14,580 nt of DNA from Anaerolinea sp. (GCA_013824385.1 PNNU01000033.1:1-14580), one strand, 5' to 3'; numbered from the stretch's first letter, positions 1 through 8,930 are shown. The notes: generated from the letters alone by a model not told the origin. A program made the numbers and translations.

Positions 1-3000
1 GCCATAGCCTCGGAGAGTATGCTGCCCTTGTAGCGTCAGGTGTGTTGACCTTTTCAGAAGCTTTGGAAGTAGTCAGCGCTCGTGGAAGAGAAATGTCCAA
101 GATCAAAGTGGAAGATCCCGGGGGAATGGCTGCGGTCTCAGCTCCTTTGGAGGAAGTTGAAAAAGTTTTAAAAGCAGTTGAAGGATATATCGTGATTGCT
201 AATGTGAATAGTCCGGTTCAATCGGTGTTGGGGGGAACCTCTGAAGCGATTGAATCTGCGATTTCCATGTTTAAGGAAGCCGGTTTTCAGGCTGTCAGAA
301 TTCCTGTATCCCATGCCTTCCACACCAAAATTGTGGCTCCTGCCAGTGAACCCGTTCGCCAGGTGATTGAGCGCATGCATGTGATGGCACCAAAAATTCC
401 AATCGTTGCCAATGTCACCGGTGAGTTGTATCCGTCTTCCGCCGAAGAGATTACTGATTTACTGGCAAAACAGGTGGCTTCTCCAGTGCAATTTGTAAAA
501 AGTATGCAAACACTTTATAACCTGGGAACTCGTGTGTTCGTGGAAGTTGGACCCAAACGTGTCTTGAACGCCCTCGCAACAGATAATATGAAAAGCAAAA
601 CAGATACCATCGTGTTGGCCACCAACCATCCACGCAAAGGCGGACAAGCCAGTTTTAATGAAGCCTTGTGCGGGTTATATGCCGCAGGTGTACTTTCCAA
701 CAATGGAATTGAAAACCAGATAGATTCAAAGGTTAATCAATTTTCTGAGATGAAAAATGATCAAAAACAATTTGTAAATGGTCAAAATCAATTCGCGGTC
801 TTAACTGGATCTGTGGTGATCACCGGCGCCGGTCTCGGACTCCCCGGCCGCGATAAAAAAGTATTTGATGACAGCAACATCAGCAATCTGTTGAATGGCG
901 AAATGCGCATCGAGGCTCTGCCTGAAAATATCCGCAAGGAAATGCTTGAAAAAAGGGTGACCAGGCTGATTAAAAGTGATGCTGGTGCGGTAATGGAAGA
1001 AATCACCGATCTTGACCAGGTACTAAAACTTGCCGGTCAAAGTGGTTCCTTTGATTTGGAAGAGGAATACGGCGTGCCAGCCGAACGGGTTGATTCTTTG
1101 GATATCTCCACCCAACTGGCATTTGCCGCTGGTGTGGATGCTTTGCGCGATGCGGGCATTCCACTGGTCATGCATCATCGCCGCACCAGCAAAGGTACTT
1201 TATTGCCTGATGGATGGAAGCTGCCAGAATCAATGCAGGATGAAACGGGCGTCATTTTCTGTTCTGCGTTTCCCGGTTTGAATCGGATGGCTGAAGAAGC
1301 CGGACGGTTTTATGAAGCCAAATCACTACAAAGACAATTATCCGAAGTAATGGCAATGGAAGATTTATTGCTCGCACTCAATCCGACCGGGCAGACACAC
1401 TTCCAAAATGAGATCATTCGCCGAAAAACCGAGTTGGAATTAAAACTTGACGAAGTGAATTATCACTTTGACCGTCGTTTTATCTTCAGGGTACTCTCCA
1501 TGGGGCATTCTCAATTTGCTGAATATATCGGTGCCCGGGGACCGAACACATCCGTAAATGCTGCCTGCGCAACCACAACCCAGGGAATTGGCGTGGCTGA
1601 AGACTGGATCCGCACAGGACGTTGCCGCAGGGTGATCGTGATTGCCGGTGATGATGTATCCGACAGCAACCTGGCGTCATGGATTGGCACAAGTTTGTTT
1701 GCCAGCGGAGCCGCCACCACAGAAGGCAACTTGCGCCTGGCAGCACTGCCCTTTGACAAACGCCGCAATGGCATGATCATGGGTATGGGAGCAGCGGCTT
1801 TGATCATCGAAAGCCAGGACGGCGCAGAAGAACGCGGCATCCGTCCCATTTGTGAAATTGTCTCTTCTCAATTTTCAAACAGTGCTTTCCACGGTACTCG
1901 CCTGGATATCAATCATGTTGCGAGTCTGATGGATACTTTGGTATCAACTGCCGAAAAACGTTTTGGCATTGATCGAAATTCAATTGCCTCAAAGACTGTA
2001 TTTATCTCGCATGAAACCTACACCCCGGCAAGAGGTGGAAGTGCAAGTGCTGAGATTTATGCATTACGCCACACCTTTAAAAATAATGCCAACAAAGTAA
2101 TTATCGCAAACACCAAAGGTTATACCGGCCACACAATGGGTGTGGGTATCGAAGATGTATTGGCAGTAAAGGCGCTTGAAACGGGCAAGGTTCCGCCGAT
2201 TGCTCACATCAAGGAAGGGTTTGAACCTGATCCGGATTTGGGTGATCTGCTCCTTTCTCAAGGTGGAGAATATAACCCTGAATTTGCGCTGCGCTTGGGA
2301 GCCGGATTCGGGTCTCAAATAGCCATGGTGCTTTATCGAAAAATTGAAGGCGCAGGTGAACGCATTAACCATCCTGTTTATGACAACTGGTTGAAAGCAA
2401 TAACGGGTTATTCGGTAGCGGATCTTGAACTTGAAAAGCGCACTTTACGTGTAAAATCTCAAGGCGTCCCGGTGAATGACCCCATCAAGAGTAGCTGGCA
2501 ATTTGGCCTGCTTCCCGGAAAATGGGCTGTAAACACTCAGCCGGGTTCAAGACATTCTTTAGAGATTGTTCCTGTTGCAAAAACGGAAAGCCAATCCATT
2601 TCAACCCAGGTTGCCCAGGTTAACCAACCGTCCGTCAATTCAACTTCCTCTCTCGCTTCTGTGGATAGTGATGCCATTAAAGCACACGTACTTGAAGTGG
2701 TCAGTGAGAAAACCGGATACCCCGTGGACATGCTGGATTTGGAGCTTGATCTTGAAGCCGACCTCGGCATTGATACAGTCAAACAGGCTGAATTGTTTGC
2801 CTCAATCCGCACGCATTACGGAATTCCGCGCCGTGAAGATTTGAAATTATCCGACTATAACACTCTTGAAAAGGTGATTGGGTTTGTCAAAGATAACTTA
2901 CCTAATTCAACGGTACCACTTGATATTCAAAGAGTAATTGAAGTTAAAACGGATGAATCTCTACAAACAGAACCTGTTCAGGCTGAAGAATCTATAATTT

Positions 3001-5840
3001 CCATTGAACCAGCGGATGAAGAATTGAGTCACTTTGTTCTTTCAACCGTCAGCGAAAAAACGGGTTACCCCATAGAGATGCTTGATCTCGACCTCGATCT
3101 CGAAGCGGACCTCGGCATTGATACCGTGAAACAGGCAGAATTGTTTGCCACCATCCGAACTCACTTCGGTATTCCGAAACGCGAAGATTTACGCCTCTCT
3201 GATTACAACACACTTGCTAAAGTGATGGGATTCGTCAAAGAGGGATCGCCGGCACTGGTGTCTGAAAGCCTTGTCTTGGCAGAACCAGAAAATACGATAT
3301 TGGCTGTTCATGCGGCTGACGAAAAATCGCTCACCCTGCGCGTGCCAAAACCTGTCTTGTTGCCGCGCATTGATCTGTGCGAACCGACCGGTGTTTCACT
3401 TGCGAATGGTCGCGTTATCATCCTCAAAGGTCGGGATAAACTGACTGGTGAAACCGCGAAACAATTAACCAAACTATTGGAGTCCAAAAAGGTGGAAGTG
3501 CTCACCCATGAAGCCGCGGAATCATTGGAAGCCGCTGAGGTATGGCTTAAGGCAGGACCTTTGTCTGGTGTTTACTGTCTGACCGGGTTGGATTCTGATC
3601 CTGCCTGGAACGAATCCAAGGATGTGACCTGGAAGGAAGCTGTCAACCTGAGGGTTGAACCGCTCTTAGAATTGGTCAAATTGGTTCCGTCAAATGCATT
3701 TCTCATTTCGGCCACCCGTATGGGCGGACTGCACGGCCTTATGAATGCCTCAAACCCGTTGGGAGGCACAATCAGCGGCTTTACCAAAGCTTACAGCCGT
3801 GAACGTTCTGCTGCCCTGGTCAAAGTGGTTGATTATCAAGCCAGCGCCAAACCAGCTTTTGTCGCCGAAACCCTGTTGCAAGAAACCCTGGGCGATTCGG
3901 CTTCACTTGAAATAGGCCGTGAAAATGAATTACGCTTCACGCTTTCACTCGCTGAGGTGCAGAATCCCACGCTTGCTTCAAACAAATTCTCCAACAAGGA
4001 TGTGTTTGTGGTTAGCGGTGGCACAGGCGGAATCACCTCTGCGGTCATCGACGACCTGGCCAGACGCTCAAAGGGCAGCTTCATTCTCTTGAGCCGTACG
4101 GCACTGGCTGATTTGAGCGCGGCGGATCGCAGTGCGATACAGTCAAATCCCACGGCATTTAAAAACAACTTAATGAAAGAAATGACGACATCCGGCGAAA
4201 AAGTGACCCCGGTCCAGCTTGAAGCCCGGTTCGGCGCACTGGAACGTGCAGCGGCGACACTCGCCCTAATCGAACGTGTTGAAGGATACGGAGCAAAAGC
4301 CACCTACATCCAATGCGACGTCACCGATTCGGCTTCGATTACTCAGGCAATCGCCGCGGTCGAAAAATCCGTGGATCATGTGGATTACTTCATCCACGCC
4401 GCAGGGCTTGAAAAGAGCCGCAAGCTCGAAAGCAAAACCCTTGAAGAATTCCACCAGGTGGTGGATGTCAAAGTTGGCGGCTTCCTGAATTTGTTCACCG
4501 CGCTCGAGAAGTCTCAACGGCTTCCGAAATCGGTGGTGTTCTTTTCCTCCATAGCCGGCCGTTTTGGCAATGCCGGTCAACCCGATTACAGTGCCGGCAA
4601 CGATTTCCTTTCCAAGATGGCTGCCTGGCTGCCGACCCAATATGCAGATCTTCAGGTCATTTCTTTGGATTGGGGCGCCTGGGCTGAAATTGGCATGGCC
4701 AGCCGCGGATCCATTCCGCTGGTCATGGAACGTGCTGGAATTGAAATGCTAAAACCGGGCCTGGCCGCGCCGGTGGTGGGCGATCAGATTTTGGCAGGCA
4801 ATTCAGGTGAAATCGTTGTCGCAGGCAGTCTCGGCATGTTTGAACGAGCGAAAATTCAAAATCATGGCATGAATGTCCAATTGGCGGATGCTGCTCTACG
4901 TGCGGGCAACCCAATCCACAAAATGTTGAGCCACCTCACTGCTTATACACCAGAGAATGGCATCACTTTGGAAGTCACCCTGGATCCGCAGGAAATCACT
5001 TATTTGCGGGACCATTCGATTAATGGTGTTCCAGTGCTCCCCGGTGTGGTCGGCATTGAAGGCTTTACCCGCGCAGCAAAACATATTTCTTCCGCCCTGG
5101 CGGCTGCCAAATCCGGATTTGTAGTGGAAAGGCTGGAACAAATTGAATTTCTGGCGCCATTTAAATTCTACGGAAACAAATCCCGTGCCATGGCCTGGAA
5201 GGCTGGCGCCACCCGTATCAAGGAAGGATTAAGGGTTGATGTAACTCTTGAATCGGATACTGAACGAATCAACGGCAAAGTGGACCATGTTGAACACTTT
5301 AAAGGCCAGGTTTATCTCACGCTGAAAGATATTGTCTCGCCTAACAATGCGGTTCCTCCAAAATGGAGTAAAAACAAGGAAGTTTCGTCTAACGAGATTT
5401 ACCAGCTCTATTTCCACGGACCTTCCTTCCAGGTACTTGAAGCAGCGCAGCGGTCCGGCAGTTCTGTGCTCGGCAGGTTTAATAATAATTTGATCAATAT
5501 CAACGCGGATGAACCTGGTTTATTCACCACTCCGTTATTGATCGAATTGTGTTTCCAAACTGCGGGTCTCTGGGAGGCAGGCTCAACCGGTAATTTAGGG
5601 CTGCCACACTCGATTGGAAAATTGAGAGTGTATCGAAATGTTACAAATGGAGACACAATTTTTGCTGAGGTAAAACCAAAAGAAATTGATGGACAATTGT
5701 ATTTTGATGCCAGAGTGGTTGACTCTAAAGGTATTATCTACCTTGACCTGATGGATTATCGTACTTCTCCGCAAGTGGAGACTCCCAATGACCAACATCT
5801 ACTTCCCATGAAAACTTTGGTTGCGAAAAGTCAGGATTAA
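1..5840 (+). CDS. PUFA-synthase/type I PKS-like megasynthase, 5'-truncated: AT-KS-ACP-ACP-KR-DH
   Basis: Multidomain synthase that elongates and processes an acyl chain on its own carrier domains. The frame is open from nt 3, where the AT nucleophile motif GHSLGEYAAL is encoded (Ser codon nt 6-8), so the gene begins upstream of the window. Visible domains: AT (1-~600; second His in SHAFHT at 312, an HAFH signature typical of malonyl specificity); KS (~810-2340; Cys 1566 in AACATT, His 2010 in HETYT, Lys/His in KGYTGH with His at 2130, spacing like FabF); ACP1 (~2670-2895) and ACP2 (~3018-3240), both with DLGIDTVKQ; a structural plus catalytic ketoreductase (~3340-4800; GGTGGIT at 4017, SSIAG with Ser 4548, Tyr 4587 in DYSAGN); C-terminal double-hotdog dehydratase (~4910-5780; HSINGVPVLP with His 5013, ELCFQ with Glu 5544 and Gln 5556). 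There is no enoyl reductase domain; the adjacent PfaD-like protein could supply it. Domain calls are secure; the product and the upstream domains are unknown. Confidence 0.95.
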   Translation, partial: HSLGEYAALVASGVLTFSEALEVVSARGREMSKIKVEDPGGMAAVSAPLEEVEKVLKAVEGYIVIANVNSPVQSVLGGTSEAIESAISMFKEAGFQAVRIPVSHAFHTKIVAPASEPVRQVIERMHVMAPKIPIVANVTGELYPSSAEEITDLLAKQVASPVQFVKSMQTLYNLGTRVFVEVGPKRVLNALATDNMKSKTDTIVLATNHPRKGGQASFNEALCGLYAAGVLSNNGIENQIDSKVNQFSEMKNDQKQFVNGQNQFAVLTGSVVITGAGLGLPGRDKKVFDDSNISNLLNGEMRIEALPENIRKEMLEKRVTRLIKSDAGAVMEEITDLDQVLKLAGQSGSFDLEEEYGVPAERVDSLDISTQLAFAAGVDALRDAGIPLVMHHRRTSKGTLLPDGWKLPESMQDETGVIFCSAFPGLNRMAEEAGRFYEAKSLQRQLSEVMAMEDLLLALNPTGQTHFQNEIIRRKTELELKLDEVNYHFDRRFIFRVLSMGHSQFAEYIGARGPNTSVNAACATTTQGIGVAEDWIRTGRCRRVIVIAGDDVSDSNLASWIGTSLFASGAATTEGNLRLAALPFDKRRNGMIMGMGAAALIIESQDGAEERGIRPICEIVSSQFSNSAFHGTRLDINHVASLMDTLVSTAEKRFGIDRNSIASKTVFISHETYTPARGGSASAEIYALRHTFKNNANKVIIANTKGYTGHTMGVGIEDVLAVKALETGKVPPIAHIKEGFEPDPDLGDLLLSQGGEYNPEFALRLGAGFGSQIAMVLYRKIEGAGERINHPVYDNWLKAITGYSVADLELEKRTLRVKSQGVPVNDPIKSSWQFGLLPGKWAVNTQPGSRHSLEIVPVAKTESQSISTQVAQVNQPSVNSTSSLASVDSDAIKAHVLEVVSEKTGYPVDMLDLELDLEADLGIDTVKQAELFASIRTHYGIPRREDLKLSDYNTLEKVIGFVKDNLPNSTVPLDIQRVIEVKTDESLQTEPVQAEESIISIEPADEELSHFVLSTVSEKTGYPIEMLDLDLDLEADLGIDTVKQAELFATIRTHFGIPKREDLRLSDYNTLAKVMGFVKEGSPALVSESLVLAEPENTILAVHAADEKSLTLRVPKPVLLPRIDLCEPTGVSLANGRVIILKGRDKLTGETAKQLTKLLESKKVEVLTHEAAESLEAAEVWLKAGPLSGVYCLTGLDSDPAWNESKDVTWKEAVNLRVEPLLELVKLVPSNAFLISATRMGGLHGLMNASNPLGGTISGFTKAYSRERSAALVKVVDYQASAKPAFVAETLLQETLGDSASLEIGRENELRFTLSLAEVQNPTLASNKFSNKDVFVVSGGTGGITSAVIDDLARRSKGSFILLSRTALADLSAADRSAIQSNPTAFKNNLMKEMTTSGEKVTPVQLEARFGALERAAATLALIERVEGYGAKATYIQCDVTDSASITQAIAAVEKSVDHVDYFIHAAGLEKSRKLESKTLEEFHQVVDVKVGGFLNLFTALEKSQRLPKSVVFFSSIAGRFGNAGQPDYSAGNDFLSKMAAWLPTQYADLQVISLDWGAWAEIGMASRGSIPLVMERAGIEMLKPGLAAPVVGDQILAGNSGEIVVAGSLGMFERAKIQNHGMNVQLADAALRAGNPIHKMLSHLTAYTPENGITLEVTLDPQEITYLRDHSINGVPVLPGVVGIEGFTRAAKHISSALAAAKSGFVVERLEQIEFLAPFKFYGNKSRAMAWKAGATRIKEGLRVDVTLESDTERINGKVDHVEHFKGQVYLTLKDIVSPNNAVPPKWSKNKEVSSNEIYQLYFHGPSFQVLEAAQRSGSSVLGRFNNNLININADEPGLFTTPLLIELCFQTAGLWEAGSTGNLGLPHSIGKLRVYRNVTNGDTIFAEVKPKEIDGQLYFDARVVDSKGIIYLDLMDYRTSPQVETPNDQHLLPMKTLVAKSQD

Positions 5841-5855
5841 GATAATCAATTAAGA

Positions 5856-5885
5856 AAGGATCCTTTTCGTGAGAAGAGGATCCTT
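5856..5885 (+). promoter_or_regulatory. Perfect 13-bp hairpin with GTGA tetraloop in the synthase-PPTase gap
   Basis: AAGGATCCTTTTC (5856-5868) pairs with GAAGAGGATCCTT (5873-5885) over 13 bp, including one T-G wobble, closing a GTGA (GNRA-type) tetraloop. It fills most of the 57-nt gap between the synthase stop and the phosphopantetheinyl transferase ATG at 5898. No T-run follows, so it is not an obvious intrinsic terminator. The only Shine-Dalgarno-like AGGA nearby lies inside the 3' arm and is too far from the ATG. Likely an intercistronic mRNA-stability or translation-control element; the function is inferred. Confidence 0.6.
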
Positions 5886-5897
5886 CAATTCAACAAT

Positions 5898-6629
5898 ATG
5901 ATTAATTGGACGTTTTCACGCTTTACCAAATTCCCTCCTCTGAAGACTGCTCAACTTCTTGAGCGGTTTTTCAGCGTTGAAGAAATTGAGGAATTTCAAA
6001 AGTTTAAAATCCCAAAAAGACAGGCTGAATGGCTTGCCAGCAGGTTGCTGGTGAAACAACTTGTCCAAAAAGTAATTGCTGTCAAAGAAGACATTCCCTC
6101 AAATTCAATTTCCATTCAAAAAGAATCTTCGGGAGTTCCTTATATTGTGATTGAAGGCTTGGGGAGGGTGGGTTGGCTTTCCATCAGCCATTCACAGGGA
6201 GGCGTTCTGGCAGCTTTTTCTCAAGATGATAATGTCCGTTTTGGGGTGGACCTTGAACATATTGAGCCAAGACTTCAGGATTTTTTTGGTGATTTTTTCA
6301 CTCCAGACGAGATCGTCTGGCTCTTCAACTCGGATAAACAATATAAAGACATTTATGCAAATCTGATCTGGAGTGCCAAAGAAGCTTACTTAAAAGCGCT
6401 TGAAAAGGGTCTGCAAATGGACACCAGAAGAATAAATATCCACCCATTTATTGAAAAACTTACATCAAATGGGTGGAATGAATTAAGTTTTAGTGTAAAT
6501 GGAAAGCCAATTCTTGAATGGCAGTTGTTGTTTTCTCATCATCTAAATTACGTGATGAACATATGTTTGCCTGTGGCTCAAAAACAACAGTTCTTCGATT
6601 TGGAAGAATTGCCAAACCTTGAGGGTTAA
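5898..6629 (+). CDS. Sfp-type 4'-phosphopantetheinyl transferase
   Basis: Transfers the phosphopantetheine arm of CoA onto carrier proteins, presumably onto the ACPs of the synthase directly upstream. The 243-residue length fits the Sfp/Gsp class. Visible family signatures: the basic ASRLLVKQLV stretch near residues 48-57, SISHS in the middle, the Mg-binding GVDLEHIE (Asp118, Glu120) and WSAKEAYLK (Trp158, Lys161, Glu162, Lys166). It starts at ATG 5898, 57 nt after the synthase stop and on the same strand, so the two are probably cotranscribed. No clear Shine-Dalgarno precedes the ATG; a strong hairpin occupies the leader. Its stop is 6 nt from the convergent PfaD-like gene. The function is strongly supported by motifs; the partner assignment is inferred from context. 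Confidence 0.93.
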   Translation: MINWTFSRFTKFPPLKTAQLLERFFSVEEIEEFQKFKIPKRQAEWLASRLLVKQLVQKVIAVKEDIPSNSISIQKESSGVPYIVIEGLGRVGWLSISHSQGGVLAAFSQDDNVRFGVDLEHIEPRLQDFFGDFFTPDEIVWLFNSDKQYKDIYANLIWSAKEAYLKALEKGLQMDTRRINIHPFIEKLTSNGWNELSFSVNGKPILEWQLLFSHHLNYVMNICLPVAQKQQFFDLEELPNLEG

Positions 6630-6635
6630 TCCCAT

Positions 6636-8399
6636 TTAGTGCCTGGGAGTAAATTCTCTAATTTTCTGTGTAAATTGAATGCCTTGGGACTCAAGCATAT
6701 TGATACGATGGAGATAAGCCGCGCCATTTAATAGTTGTATATTCACGTCTGCGGCTTTCCGGTTTTCAGGGTTTTCGAGGTACGTGCCGCGCACCCAATC
6801 ATTAAATGCTCCCATGGATGGTCCGCACCAGATCTGGTAATCCATCTCACGGCCGGCTTCGCCAATATTGGACCATCTTGAAGCCAGCCCCAAGTACCAA
6901 CGGAAGACCAGCGCCATCTTAGCTTTAGGATTTTTCTCGGCGCGTTCAATCTGCTGCGGATCACGCATTGAAAAGAACTTCAAGCATTCATCCCACACAG
7001 AATCGAGTGGGAGTTTAAAAATGGAGGTTTCCAGTTTTTCGCGTTCTGGAGCAGGGATGTCATCAATGGATTCATAACGCGAGTAAATCTCATACAATTT
7101 TTGGGCGCGCATGGCAAACATGGTTCCACGTTTCAAGACCTGAACTTTGACGCCCATTTCAAACATATCGCTGGCGGGCGCCATGGATACATCCGTCATT
7201 TCCATTTGCGAGAGAAGTTTCTTGGTGTGTGCAGATGCACCTGATTCCACGCAACCCTGGTTGATGGAGCCGGTAACGACGTATGCAGCTCCCATCATAA
7301 AGGCAGCCAAAACGGATTCTGGCGTTGCAATGCCTCCTGCAGCTCCGACTCGTACCAGAATTGGATAATTTCTTTCGGTTTGTACCTTGTTGCGCAGCCT
7401 GATGATGGCTGGCAAAATGCTGACTAGAGGGCGATTGTCTGTGTGTCCGCCAGAATCGGCTTCTACTGTAATATCGTCGGCCATCGGGACTTCTCGGGCT
7501 AGCACAGACTGTTCTTCAGTTATTTTGCCTTCAGACACCAAGGATTTCAATAGATCTTCCGCGGCAGGTTCCAAAAACTTAATCGCGACTTCTTTGCGTG
7601 AGACCTTGGCAATAATCCGGTTGGAAATAGCAATGGTGCCATCGGTGTTTCTGGAAAGGCCAGAGGCGCGATAAAGCACCAAATTTTTAGTGATGGTGAG
7701 GTAAGCTGAAGCTTCTATCTGCTTGATGTTATTTCTAAGAAATAGGTCGACCGTTAGTTCTTCTAAAGAGGGTTCAAAAGGACTGTTAATCAGGTTAATC
7801 AAATAAGGTTGATCTTTCAAGGCTTCTTTAATGCTTGAAATTCCGGTTTCAATATTGTGTGGCAGCAATCCGCCTGCACCAAAAGACCCCATCAATCCGG
7901 CCTGACCCATGGCGATCACAAACTCGGCCGATGAGATACTATTTGCCATTGATCCGCCATAAAGCGGATACTTGACGCCGTATATTTCTTGAAACGAGGG
8001 GTCGCCAAAGCATTCAGGGGTGAAAGGTTGGCAAGTGGCTGTTACTTCCCATTCACTTTTGGAAGAAGTTAATGCATATTCATCTGAAATGTAATACGTA
8101 TTTTCCTTGCATAAAAGGATTAGGGGTTTTGAAAGGTCCAAAAGACTTTGTTCAAGTACATCTTGGTTGATTGGCACGGGAGTGCTGTTGCCATGCCAAA
8201 ACAAGATTTTTGTTGTTTTCTGTTCTTTATGCTTTGCAGTGAATAATGAGTTGTTCATAGATACACCAATGATTTCCTTTTTATGTTTAACCCAAAAAAC
8301 ATTTTTTGATGCGTATTGTTGTTTTGCAAAATAAGGGGACAGGGTGCATTTTGGTTCTTCTATGTTTATCTTATCTAACTTATAAAAGTTCAATAACAT
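6636..8399 (-). CDS. pfaD: PfaD-family FMN enoyl reductase (PUFA/PKS trans-ER)
   Basis: Member of the PfaD/trans-acting enoyl reductase family, related to 2-nitropropane dioxygenase-like FMN TIM barrels. It reduces enoyl intermediates bound to the carrier domains of PUFA synthases and some polyketide synthases. Recognisable stretches: YPLYGGSMANSISSAEFVIA near the N-terminal third, SFGAGGLLP, the ADSGGHTDNRPL motif, RVGAAGGIATPESVLAAFMM, and the conserved C-terminal block with RWYLGLASRW and YQIWCGPSMGAFNDW. The ATG at 8399 gives 587 residues and has a weak AGAAGAG upstream. A TTG at 8456 in the same frame would add 19 residues but has no ribosome site. It lies tail-to-tail with the PPTase gene, so it is transcribed separately from the synthase. 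It probably supplies the enoyl reductase activity missing from the visible part of the synthase. Confidence 0.92.
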   Translation of the reverse strand: MLLNFYKLDKINIEEPKCTLSPYFAKQQYASKNVFWVKHKKEIIGVSMNNSLFTAKHKEQKTTKILFWHGNSTPVPINQDVLEQSLLDLSKPLILLCKENTYYISDEYALTSSKSEWEVTATCQPFTPECFGDPSFQEIYGVKYPLYGGSMANSISSAEFVIAMGQAGLMGSFGAGGLLPHNIETGISSIKEALKDQPYLINLINSPFEPSLEELTVDLFLRNNIKQIEASAYLTITKNLVLYRASGLSRNTDGTIAISNRIIAKVSRKEVAIKFLEPAAEDLLKSLVSEGKITEEQSVLAREVPMADDITVEADSGGHTDNRPLVSILPAIIRLRNKVQTERNYPILVRVGAAGGIATPESVLAAFMMGAAYVVTGSINQGCVESGASAHTKKLLSQMEMTDVSMAPASDMFEMGVKVQVLKRGTMFAMRAQKLYEIYSRYESIDDIPAPEREKLETSIFKLPLDSVWDECLKFFSMRDPQQIERAEKNPKAKMALVFRWYLGLASRWSNIGEAGREMDYQIWCGPSMGAFNDWVRGTYLENPENRKAADVNIQLLNGAAYLHRINMLESQGIQFTQKIREFTPRH

Positions 8400-8458
8400 A
8401 GACTCTTCTATTTTGAAAATTGTTGTCTTATGAAACGAAATAAGGATATGGTGCAAAA

Positions 8459-8487
8459 GTTATAACAAAATATAGAAAATATTGAAA
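8459..8487 (-). promoter_or_regulatory. Weak candidate promoter for the PfaD-like gene
   Basis: On the minus strand a TTTCAA hexamer (8487-8482), a 17-nt spacer and TATAAC (8464-8459) lie about 60 nt before the ATG at 8399. The -10 matches well, the -35 poorly. If used, the transcript would start inside the possible TTG-initiated extension, which favours the ATG. The region is AT-rich, so chance matches are expected. Confidence 0.3.
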
Positions 8488-8728
8488 TTATGGAAATAAT
8501 TAAACTAGAATCATTTCAAAGAAGAATGAAATAAGCCAATATGGAGCTGGTGGAAACTCTACACGACTCCTCATAAGTAGTCGGTTCAAGATTCACTAGA
8601 ATTAGAATGATATTGTGTCACTGATAGGTCATTTTAAGGACTATTTAATTAACTTGAATACAGTTTGATTTTTGAAAAGACCACGAATTTTATAGTTCGG
8701 GTTCTTCGGTATTTATAATTAATCTTAG

Positions 8729-8822
8729 ATTATCTTAGAAATAAATTTGAAACATTTTGAGACAAAAAAAGACTACTTGAGACAACAATGTAGACTGACC
8801 TCTGGTGTCTCATGTTATCTTA
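8729..8822. repeat. Left copy of GAGACA/TGTCTC direct repeat (possible mobile-element end)
   Basis: Contains in order ATTATCTTAGAA (8729-8740), GAGACAAAAA (8759-8768), TGAGACAACA (8778-8787) and TGTCTCATGTTATCTTA (8806-8822). The first, second and fourth blocks recur in the same order and orientation at 9321-9399, the fourth with 16 of 17 bases identical. TGAGACA and TGTCTCA are mutual reverse complements, so the unit also holds short inverted repeats. This resembles the multiple short terminal repeats of IS21-type elements, but no transposase is present. The mobile-element origin is inferred. Confidence 0.55.
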
Positions 8823-8930
8823 AAATTTGATGATTTAATAGGAGTTGGGTGTTGTTGTATTCACTATTATTTTGTAAATGAAGACTATTAATTTAACTAT
8901 TCAAGATGAATTTTGAAATCAATATTCTAG

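Noticed and set aside
42..44. TTG at 42 as the start of the megasynthase
   Set aside because: The frame is open upstream and encodes the AT active-site motif GHSLGEYAAL before it; the true start lies outside the window.
6630..6648. TCCCA/TGGGA dyad over the two convergent stop codons as a terminator
   Set aside because: Only 5 bp with a 9-nt loop and no T-run on either strand.
8543..8600. tRNA-like segment with CGACT/AGTCG stem, a CTCATAA loop and GGTTCAAG
   Set aside because: The T-arm and acceptor stems do not pair and the D-arm is missing; at most a very degraded remnant, so not called.
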